Positions 1 through 7,368 of a stretch of 64,000 bases of DNA are shown here, one piece after another. The notes under the pieces are model-generated. The model was not told the origin of the DNA. It was given only the letters and a program-made list of their open reading frames with translations, and did not search any database. Numbering within the stretch: position 1 is the stretch's first letter; the number at the start of each line of letters is the position of its first letter. The stretch spans positions 310,001 through 374,000 of the forward strand of contig QHWB01000039.1 of NCBI GenBank assembly GCA_003222395.1, read 5' to 3'. This DNA comes from Acidobacteriota bacterium (GTDB taxonomy: Bacteria; Acidobacteriota; Vicinamibacteria; Vicinamibacterales; CAVVIG01). The position numbers were made by a program, and so were the translations under genes.

Positions 1-259
1 GCGAGATGAGCGCCGCCGACGTCAGCAGCTTGTCGGCGAGCGGATCGATCACCTGTCCGAGCGGCGTAATCTGCTTGCGCCGCCGCGCGAGGTAGCCGTC
101 GGCCCAGTCGGTCAGCGACGCGACCGCGAAGATCGCCGCGCCGACGATCTCGGGCGCGAGCCCGAGGACGTTTCTTCCTTCGAACTGCGTGAGCAGCACG
201 ACGACGAGCAGCGGCACGAGGAAGATCCGCGTGACCGTGAGCGCGTTCGGCAGGTTCAT
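1..259 (-). CDS. pgsA: CDP-diacylglycerol--glycerol-3-phosphate phosphatidyltransferase, partial (N-terminal part)
   Basis: Minus-strand translation contains DWADGYLARRRKQITPLGQVIDPLADKLL, the CDP-alcohol phosphatidyltransferase motif; runs off the left edge. Confidence 0.85.
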   Translation of the reverse strand, partial: MNLPNALTVTRIFLVPLLVVVLLTQFEGRNVLGLAPEIVGAAIFAVASLTDWADGYLARRRKQITPLGQVIDPLADKLLTSAALIS

Positions 260-297
260 GGACGGCCGTCTTCACATGATAACATCGGTGGTTGCCC

Positions 298-1362
298 ATG
301 AAGGCGATCCTGCTCGCGGGGGGCAAGGGCACGCGCCTGCGTCCGCTGACGATTCACACGCCGAAGCCGATCGTTCCGATCTTCAATCGTCCCTTTCTTC
401 ATTACCAACTCGACCTGCTGAAGCAGGTTTCTGAGATCGATGAAGTGATCCTCAGCCTGAATTATCAGCCGCGGCGCATCGAGGAGATCTTCGGTGACGG
501 CGGCGACAGCGGGCTCGGGATCAAGTACGTCGTCGAGCCGGCCCCGCTCGGCACGGCCGGCGCCGTCCGTTATGCGGGCGATCAGCTTCGCGAATCGGTG
601 GTCGTGTTCAACGGCGACGTGCTGACGGAAGTCGATCTCGCCGCGGTGATCGCGCTGCACCGCGACCGCAGGGCGAAGGCGACGATCGTGCTGACGCCGG
701 TGGACAACCCGACCGCGTACGGTCTGGTCGAAACCGATGCGGATTCCAACATCCGCCGCTTTCTCGAGAAGCCGAAGCCCGACGAGATCACCTGCGACAC
801 GATCAACGCCGGCATCTACGTTCTCGAGCCGGACACGTTCGATCGCATTCCGAAGGACACGCCGTGGTCGATCGAGCGCAGCTTTTTCCCGTCGCTCATC
901 GAGCAGGGCGAAAGCTTCGTCGCCTACGTGTACCGCGGCTACTGGATCGACATTGGAACGCCGGAAAAGTACATGCAGGTGCACCGCGACATGATGGACG
1001 GCCGCTTCACCGCGTATCGCGCCGCGCCGTTCGCCGCGAGGCCGTCGGCGGCGTGGATATCGCCCGAGGCGCGCATCGAAGATGGCGCCATCGTCGAGGG
1101 GCCGTGCTTCATCGACGAAGCCACGATTGTGAGGCCCGGCGCCCGGATCGGCCCCTACAGCGTCGTCGGCCGCCACTGTCACATCGAGGAGCACGCGGCG
1201 ATCGAGCGCGCCATCGTCTGGGCGAACAGCCGCGTCAGTCAGGAAGCGACCGTGCGCAACTCGATTCTCGGCCGCCACTGCCACATCGGCCGGAATGCCG
1301 CGGTCGACAACGGCACCGTGCTCGGCGACAAGTCCGTCCTGACCGATTACAGTCGACTCTAA
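298..1362 (+). CDS. Sugar nucleotidyltransferase (mannose-1-phosphate guanylyltransferase / glucose-1-phosphate nucleotidyltransferase family) with left-handed beta-helix C-terminus
   Basis: MKAILLAGGKGTRLRPLTIHTPKPIVPIFNRPFL N-terminus; hexapeptide-like C-terminus. Confidence 0.9.
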   Translation: MKAILLAGGKGTRLRPLTIHTPKPIVPIFNRPFLHYQLDLLKQVSEIDEVILSLNYQPRRIEEIFGDGGDSGLGIKYVVEPAPLGTAGAVRYAGDQLRESVVVFNGDVLTEVDLAAVIALHRDRRAKATIVLTPVDNPTAYGLVETDADSNIRRFLEKPKPDEITCDTINAGIYVLEPDTFDRIPKDTPWSIERSFFPSLIEQGESFVAYVYRGYWIDIGTPEKYMQVHRDMMDGRFTAYRAAPFAARPSAAWISPEARIEDGAIVEGPCFIDEATIVRPGARIGPYSVVGRHCHIEEHAAIERAIVWANSRVSQEATVRNSILGRHCHIGRNAAVDNGTVLGDKSVLTDYSRL

Positions 1363-1365
1363 ATA

Positions 1366-1505
1366 AGCTATCAGCTATCAGCTATCAGCTATCAGCTTTC
1401 AGCTGATAGCCGATAGCTGATAGCCGATAGCTGATAGCCGATAGCCGATAGCTGATAGCCGATAGCTGATAGCCGATAGCCGATAGCTGATAGCTGATAG
1501 CTGAT
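1366..1505. repeat. Heptad tandem array (agctatc / gatagct / gatagcc), about 20 units
   Basis: Direct reading of period-7 units; contains a motif and its reverse complement. Confidence 0.95.
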
Positions 1506-1507
1506 AT

Positions 1508-2863
1508 ATGAACATCGATCCGAATATCTTCAAAGCTTACGACGTGCGCGGCATTTACCCGTCCGAGATCAACGAGGACGTGGCGCGCGCGATCGGTGCC
1601 GGGTTCGTCTCGTATCTCAAAGCGAACCGGATCGCCGTCGGCCGCGATATGCGTCTGTCGTCGCCTTCGATCGCCGCCGCGTTCATCGACGGCGCCACGT
1701 CGCGCGGCGCCGACGTCGTCGACTACGGCATGATTCCGACCGACATGCTCTACTTCGCCGTCGCGCGCGATCGTCACGACGGCGGCGTGCAGGTGACCGC
1801 GTCGCACAATCCCAAGCAGTACAACGGCATGAAGATGGTGCGGCAGGAAGCGTTCCCGCTGAGCGGCGAAGAAGGGCTCGTCGAGATCCGCCAGATGATC
1901 GCGGCCGACACGCTGCCACCGCCGGTGGCCAGGCGCGGTCAGGTGACGACGAAGGATGCGTTGCACGCCTACGTCGATCACGTCATGGCGTTCATCGACG
2001 CGTCGATCGTCAAGCCGTTCAACGTCGTCCTGGATGCCGGCAGCGGCATGGCTGGCCTCGTCGCGCCGAAGCTGTTCGAGCGCCTTCCGTGCAAGACGAC
2101 GCGGCTCTGCTTCGAGATCGACGGACGGTTTCCGAACCACGAGGCGAACCCGCTGATCGAGGAGAACCGCCGCGACATCGTCGAGCGCGTGGTGGCCGAC
2201 AAGGCGGACGTCGGGATCGCGTGGGACGGCGACGCGGATCGCTGCTTCTTCATCGACGGCCGGGGCGAGTTCATCTCCGGCGATTTCATCACGGCGCTGC
2301 TGGCGGAAGCGTTTCTCATCAAGCATCCCGGCGCCGGCATCATCTACGATCTGCGCGCGAGCCACGCCGTGAAGGACACGGTGGAGCGCTACGGTGGGAC
2401 GTGGTACATGAACCGCGTCGGCCATGCGTTCTTCAAGCGGCGCATGCGCGAGACCAACGCCATCTTCGGCGGCGAAGTGACCGGCCACTATTATTTCCGC
2501 GACAACTTCTACGCGGACAATGGATTCATTCCCGCGCTGTTGATGCTGGAGTTGATGTCGAGGAAGGGCCAGAGCCTTCACGAGCTCGTGCAGCCGCTCG
2601 AGCGGCGGTACTTCATCTCCGGCGAGATCAACACGAAGCTGAAAAGCATGGAGCAGGTGCCGGCGAAGCTGACGGCGATCGCCGCGAAGTACGCGGACGG
2701 TCACCAGTACACGCTCGACGGCATATCGGTCGAATATCCCGACTGGCACTTCAACGTACGGCCGTCGAACACCGAACCGCTGCTGCGGCTGAACCTCGAG
2801 GCGACGACGCCCGAGCTGATGGCGTCGAGGCGCGATGAGGTGGTCAGCCTCATTCGAGCGTAG
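1508..2863 (+). CDS. Phosphomannomutase/phosphoglucomutase
   Basis: FKAYDVRGIYP, TASHNPKQYNGMK, GIAWDGDADRCFFID, RPSNTEPLLRLNLEA motifs. Confidence 0.95.
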   Translation: MNIDPNIFKAYDVRGIYPSEINEDVARAIGAGFVSYLKANRIAVGRDMRLSSPSIAAAFIDGATSRGADVVDYGMIPTDMLYFAVARDRHDGGVQVTASHNPKQYNGMKMVRQEAFPLSGEEGLVEIRQMIAADTLPPPVARRGQVTTKDALHAYVDHVMAFIDASIVKPFNVVLDAGSGMAGLVAPKLFERLPCKTTRLCFEIDGRFPNHEANPLIEENRRDIVERVVADKADVGIAWDGDADRCFFIDGRGEFISGDFITALLAEAFLIKHPGAGIIYDLRASHAVKDTVERYGGTWYMNRVGHAFFKRRMRETNAIFGGEVTGHYYFRDNFYADNGFIPALLMLELMSRKGQSLHELVQPLERRYFISGEINTKLKSMEQVPAKLTAIAAKYADGHQYTLDGISVEYPDWHFNVRPSNTEPLLRLNLEATTPELMASRRDEVVSLIRA

Positions 2864-2935
2864 CGGCCTGCGCCCGGTGACGGCACTCGGGAAATGGTGA
2901 CACCGCGGGGCTGATATACAATTGGCCGAACGAAT

Positions 2936-3007
2936 GCGGGAGTAGTTCAGCGGTAGAACGCAGGCTTCCCAAGCCTGATGTCGCGGGTTCGATCCCCGTC
3001 TCCCGCT
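2936..3007 (+). tRNA. tRNA-Gly (anticodon CCC)
   Basis: Acceptor GCGGGAG/CTCCCGC, anticodon loop TTCCCAA, T-arm GCGGGTTCGATCCCCGT. Confidence 0.95.
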
Positions 3008-3046
3008 CTTTTCTTTTCCTACTGATCTCAGAACCGACCGGTCAGC

Positions 3047-5041
3047 TTATTCCTGCGATCGGTCTGCTGTTTCGGCGAACACGTACTCGTGCTGGCCGTC
3101 GCGGACGATGAGCGCTCGTTTTCCATCACGATCCGCCACGACGAACTCGAAGCCCAGGAGCGACGGATCGGTGGTGATGAACGAGATGGTGTGGTCGTCG
3201 TTCACGCGCGACGCGACTGCGCTCTTCCACTCTCCGACGTCGAAGACCGTGCCGCCCCGCTCGTGCCGCACGACGACGTCACCGAGCGCGGCGTTTCGAT
3301 AGCGCGCTGCCAGCTTCGCGGCCTGTGAAGGATCGGCCGGAACGATCAGACGCTCGCGCTCCTTGGCGATCGCCGTCTTCATCTGACGCGCAGACGCGGC
3401 GAGGTCCTCCGCCGCTTCGGGTTTTCCGTCGAAGAGCACTTCGAGGAGCCGGCGCATGAACGGACGCCGGAGCCGCACTCCTGGATCGCTGTTGGTGAGA
3501 ATGACGGCGCCGACGCCGTGAACCGGCAAGAAGATCATGTCGCTGTGGTAGCCCGCGAGATCGCCGCCATGATGCACGACGTTCACGCCCCACGTACGGT
3601 CCTCCATCAGGCCCATGCCGTATGTCTGATCTTCGCCGAGCAGAATCTGCGGAGAGCGCCGCATCACGAGGTTCTGCTCGGACACCAGACGGCTGCCGTC
3701 GGACAGCCTGCCTCCGGCGAGCTCCATCATCACGTAACGGGACAGGTCGTGAACGCTGGTCCACATGCCGCCCGCCGGACGGACCGGCACGACTGCATAG
3801 TTCAGATCCATCTTCCCGATTGCCAGTTTGCCATCGACGTCGAGTCCGTGCGGGCGCGCGTGGTTCGATTTCTGAGCGCGCGCGAAGTCGAACGTCGTGC
3901 GGCTCATCCCCAGCGGCTCGAAAATCTGCGTCCGCATCGCGTCGTCGTATGCGGCGCCGAGCTCCCGGCCGGGATACAAGAGGCTGCCGCCGACGAATCC
4001 GGCCGCGGCCGCCATCAGGTTGCTGTACTGAAATACCTCGCCGAATTTGCTCGTCGGCTCGATCGTGCCGAGCAGCGACATCGCGCGAGCGGGCGTCGAT
4101 TGCGCGAATTCGAAAATCCACTCGAGGTCCTGGCGTGGCAGGCCGGTGCAGGCGCAGATCAGGTGCTTGACGAGCACGCGCCGCGTGGTGTCGGCATCGC
4201 CGAGCTTGAACGCCGGGTACACCTGCGCGACGGGCTGCTCCCAATCGAGCTTCTTCGCATCCACCAGCCGCGCCAGCAGAAGCGTCGTCAACGCCTTCGT
4301 GTTGGAAGCGGCGATGAACAGCGTGTTCTCGTCGATGGGATCGGTCTTGCCGAGCTCGCGGACGCCCAGTCCCCCTTCGAACACCACCTTGCCGCGATCG
4401 ATGAGGCTGAACGCGACCCCGGGCACGCCGAGCTCTTTCATACCGCTTTCGAGAAGCGATTTGATGTTCGCGATGCGCTCGGCGTCGAGCGGGTGAGAAG
4501 TGCGTCCGGCAAAAGACTCCCGCTGGTAGCCTTTCGGCCGCAAGCTTTGCGCGACGAGCGAGAGCGGTGCGGCGCGTCGCTCGAATGTGGGTTCGGTTCC
4601 GTCGACGATGAGCACGGTCCACGCGGCGCCGGCGCGGTAGGCGACCGCCTGCACGACCGCGCGCTCGTTCGGAGAGGTCTCGTAATCGTAAACGCGTCGC
4701 GCGTCCCAGCCGTTGCGCGCCGGTCGATCCGTGGCGAGCTTCAGCGGCCGCTTCGCGTCCGCCTTGTAAAGCTTCCAGGCGGCCGCAACCGCGGCGTCGG
4801 CATCCGTCGCTTGCACGTCGATGACGACGACGTGCGAATCGGGTTCCGGCGTCTGGAGCACGACCATCGCGTCGGTCGACCGAACCGACCAACCGGCGGG
4901 CGCGGTGAAACTCGCGCCGCCGGGCGTCGCCAGACGCGTATCAGCCGATATGCGCGACGGCGGTTGTTGAGCGTTGACCGCGAGGGAAAGACCGCACAGC
5001 AGAACGGCGACGGACGCACCGGCGCACGAGAATCGGCGCAT
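3047..5041 (-). CDS. Serine hydrolase, beta-lactamase class C family, secreted
   Basis: Signal peptide MRRFSCAGASVAVLLCGLSLAVNAQQ; SNTKALTTLL (SxxK) and QYSNLMAAAAGF motifs. Confidence 0.88.
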   Translation of the reverse strand: MRRFSCAGASVAVLLCGLSLAVNAQQPPSRISADTRLATPGGASFTAPAGWSVRSTDAMVVLQTPEPDSHVVVIDVQATDADAAVAAAWKLYKADAKRPLKLATDRPARNGWDARRVYDYETSPNERAVVQAVAYRAGAAWTVLIVDGTEPTFERRAAPLSLVAQSLRPKGYQRESFAGRTSHPLDAERIANIKSLLESGMKELGVPGVAFSLIDRGKVVFEGGLGVRELGKTDPIDENTLFIAASNTKALTTLLLARLVDAKKLDWEQPVAQVYPAFKLGDADTTRRVLVKHLICACTGLPRQDLEWIFEFAQSTPARAMSLLGTIEPTSKFGEVFQYSNLMAAAAGFVGGSLLYPGRELGAAYDDAMRTQIFEPLGMSRTTFDFARAQKSNHARPHGLDVDGKLAIGKMDLNYAVVPVRPAGGMWTSVHDLSRYVMMELAGGRLSDGSRLVSEQNLVMRRSPQILLGEDQTYGMGLMEDRTWGVNVVHHGGDLAGYHSDMIFLPVHGVGAVILTNSDPGVRLRRPFMRRLLEVLFDGKPEAAEDLAASARQMKTAIAKERERLIVPADPSQAAKLAARYRNAALGDVVVRHERGGTVFDVGEWKSAVASRVNDDHTISFITTDPSLLGFEFVVADRDGKRALIVRDGQHEYVFAETADRSQE

Positions 5042-5103
5042 GGCGACCCCCTTTGGGAGTGCCATGATACCAGCCGGGACGCCGCTGATATGCACCAGGA
5101 GTT

Positions 5104-5190
5104 CTGCGACGTTCAGTCCTAGAAACGCGCGAGCGGTTTACGCCGCGAGCGCGTCAGCGCGTGGGGGTGGGGCCCCACGCGTCAAGAAAA
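5104..5190 (+). repeat. Dispersed intergenic repeat, copy 1 (modules A + C)
   Basis: ctgcgacgttc...cgcgagcggtttacgccgcgagcgcgtcagcgcgtggg..gtggggccccacgcgtcaagaaaatg; shared with 7211, 17724, 23131, 33603 and 55928. Confidence 0.85.
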
Positions 5191-5193
5191 TGT

Positions 5194-5895
5194 TCAGCCG
5201 TTCGGATTGAACCGATATCCGACCCACGGCTCCGTGACCAGATACCGCGGGTTGGACGGATCCGGTTCGAGCTTCTTGCGCAGCTGCCCCATGAAGACGC
5301 GCAGATATTCCGGTTGCTCCTGCGAGGCCTCGCCCCACACCGCTTCGAGCAGCGTGCGATGCGTGATGACGCGGTTGGGATGCCGCGCCATGTAGACGAA
5401 CAGATCGAACTCCTTCGGCGTCAGGCGCACTTCCTGTCCGCGCGCGTGCACGCGCCGCCCTTCGAGATCGACGCGGAAGTCGCCGGCGTCGAACGCCGCG
5501 ATGTCGGCCTCGCCGCCGCCACGGCGCAGCGCCGCGCGGACGCGGGCGAGCAGCTCGTCGATGCCGAACGGCTTGGTCACGTAGTCGTCGGCGCCCGAGT
5601 CGAGCGCTTCGACCTTGGTCTTCTCCTCGCCCTTCACCGACAGCACGATGATCGGCACGTTCGACATCGCGCGAATCCGTCGGCACAGCTCGATGCCGTC
5701 CATGTGCGGCATGTAGAGATCCGTGATCACCAGCTCGGGTCGCCACTCGGTGAAATTGGTGAGCGCCGCTTCACCCTCCGCCGCGGTTCTGACCTGGTAT
5801 CCCTGACTGGTGAGCACCGTCCGCAGCACGCGCGTGATCTGCGGCTCGTCGTCGACGACGAGCACTCTCGACTTGTCGATTGCGCTTGTTGCCAT
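5194..5895 (-). CDS. OmpR/KdpE-family response regulator
   Basis: VLVVDDEPQITRVLRTVL...VITDLYMPHMDG...KPFGIDELLARVRAALRR; C-terminal winged helix. Confidence 0.93.
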   Translation of the reverse strand: MATSAIDKSRVLVVDDEPQITRVLRTVLTSQGYQVRTAAEGEAALTNFTEWRPELVITDLYMPHMDGIELCRRIRAMSNVPIIVLSVKGEEKTKVEALDSGADDYVTKPFGIDELLARVRAALRRGGGEADIAAFDAGDFRVDLEGRRVHARGQEVRLTPKEFDLFVYMARHPNRVITHRTLLEAVWGEASQEQPEYLRVFMGQLRKKLEPDPSNPRYLVTEPWVGYRFNPNG

Positions 5896-6021
5896 AGGCC
5901 CCGATGTTATCGGAAGTCCGTATCCCACGGACGAGTTGTAATGGATTTCTTATGACGGGCCGATTTCACGAAAAGATCACTGGACTTCGAGATGTTGAGA
6001 AACCGCGGCGAGCGCGCTAGA

Positions 6022-6058
6022 ATCGAACGGTGGTTCAATTTTCGAACCGCCGTTCGAT
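6022..6058. promoter_or_regulatory. Candidate TetR operator: 15-bp inverted repeat with 7-nt spacer
   Basis: atcgaacggtggttc-aattttc-gaaccgccgttcgat, 14/15 pairing. Confidence 0.6.
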
Positions 6059-6773
6059 CCGCCTGCGGCGCGCCGACGCGCGGCGCGTCGAGATCCTCAG
6101 GGCCGCCGCGCGGACGTTCCGCGCGCACGGCTTCGCCGCGGCCGGCATGCGCGACATCGCCGTCGCGGCCGACCTCTCGCCCGGCAACCTGTATCACTAC
6201 TTCCGCGGCAAGAACGAGCTCCTCTTCTTCTGCCAGAATCAGGCGCTCGACCAGCTGCTCCAGGCGCTCGCCGCGGCGCGGCGCGTCGGCCGGCCGCTCG
6301 CCGATCGACTGCACCACCTCGCCGTGACCCATGTCCTCTGTCTGATCGACGAGGTCGAGGGATCGGCCGCGCACCTGGAAGTGGCGGCGCTGCCGCCCCG
6401 GATGCGCGCGGCCATCGTCGCCAAGCGCGACCGCTACGAACGCGGCGTGCGTGCGCTCGTCGGCGACGGCATCCGGCGCCGCGAGCTCCAGCACGCCGAC
6501 GCGACGATCGCGACGCGCGCGTTCCTCGGCGCGCTCAACTGGACCGCCCACTGGTTCCGTCCCGACGGTCCGCAGAATCCGGCCGCCATCGCCGAACAAG
6601 TCGCCGCCTTCGCGGTTGCGGGATTGAGCGGCGCGCAGCGCGCCGCCCACACCCCGAGATCCGCGGGCCGCAAGCCGAAATATGCCAAACGCCCACATCA
6701 CGCTGACGGTCAACCGCGAAGCGACCGAGATCGCCTTCGCGCCGTACAAAACGCTCCTCGAGGTGCTGCGTGA
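6030..6773 (+). CDS. TetR/AcrR family transcriptional regulator
   Basis: RVEILRAAARTFRAHGFAAAGMRDIAVAADLSPGNLYHYFRGKNELLFF HTH; start codon uncertain. Confidence 0.88.
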   Translation: MVQFSNRRSIRLRRADARRVEILRAAARTFRAHGFAAAGMRDIAVAADLSPGNLYHYFRGKNELLFFCQNQALDQLLQALAAARRVGRPLADRLHHLAVTHVLCLIDEVEGSAAHLEVAALPPRMRAAIVAKRDRYERGVRALVGDGIRRRELQHADATIATRAFLGALNWTAHWFRPDGPQNPAAIAEQVAAFAVAGLSGAQRAAHTPRSAGRKPKYAKRPHHADGQPRSDRDRLRAVQNAPRGAA

Positions 6774-7185
6774 GGACCTGAACCTGTGCGGCACGAAACA
6801 CGGCTGCGAGCTGGGCGAGTGTGGCGCGTGCGCCGTCCTGCTCGACGACCAGCCGGTGCTGTCGTGCCTGGTGCTCGGCGTCGACTGCGGCGGCCGGTGC
6901 GTGACGACGGTCGAAGGGCTCGCCGTCGACGGCCGCCTGCATCCGCTGCAGGAAACGTTCGCCGACCTCGGCGCCGCGCAGTGCGGCTACTGCACGCCGG
7001 GATTCCTGGTCGCCGCGAAGGCGCTTCTCGACGAACACCCGAACCCGACGCGCGATCAGATCAAGGAAGCCTTGTCCGGGAATCTGTGTCGCTGCACGGG
7101 GTATCAGCAGATTTTCGAAGCCGTCGAAGCAGCAATCGGGCGCTCGGCTGAAGGCCTCGCACTACGGCAGCCAGCTAACCCGTGA
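6682..7185 (+). CDS. (2Fe-2S)-binding small subunit of xanthine dehydrogenase-family enzyme (HcrC-like)
   Basis: CGTKHGCELGECGACAVLLDDQPVLSC and CGYCTPGF...LSGNLCRCTGYQQI cluster motifs. Confidence 0.95.
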   Translation: MPNAHITLTVNREATEIAFAPYKTLLEVLREDLNLCGTKHGCELGECGACAVLLDDQPVLSCLVLGVDCGGRCVTTVEGLAVDGRLHPLQETFADLGAAQCGYCTPGFLVAAKALLDEHPNPTRDQIKEALSGNLCRCTGYQQIFEAVEAAIGRSAEGLALRQPANP

Positions 7186-7210
7186 GCGCGTCGCGCATGA
7201 GCACCATGGT

Positions 7211-7366
7211 GACGTTCTGTTCTAACTGGGCGCGAGCGGTTTACACCGCGAGCGCGTCGGCGCGTGACAGCCTTGAGCCGTTGCGAGGCGCGAAGGCGCA
7301 GAGCAACCGCGGCGGGGGTGGGTCCCGCCGCGATGTGAGAAAGGTGGGGTCCCACGCGAAATAAGA
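7211..7366 (+). repeat. Dispersed intergenic repeat, copy 2 (modules A + B + C)
   Basis: Shares modules with 5104, 17724, 33603 and 55928; ends immediately 5' of the ATG at 7369. Confidence 0.88.
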
Positions 7367-7368
7367 AA

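Noticed and set aside
1366-1505. CRISPR or sRNA gene
   Set aside because: Simple 7-bp periodicity without spacers; treated as tandem repeat
1385-2749. 454-aa minus ORF with ISYQLSA repeats as a repeat protein
   Set aside because: The repeat peptide is the translated heptad array; the remainder is antisense to phosphomannomutase
3518-5122. Long plus-strand ORF (534 aa) antisense to the serine hydrolase
   Set aside because: No recognisable domain, Arg/His-rich composition typical of GC-driven antisense ORFs; the opposite strand has a clear serine hydrolase
7182-7364. 60-aa ORF between the molybdoenzyme subunits
   Set aside because: It is the translated dispersed repeat (SNWARAVYTASASARDSLEPLR...), not a gene
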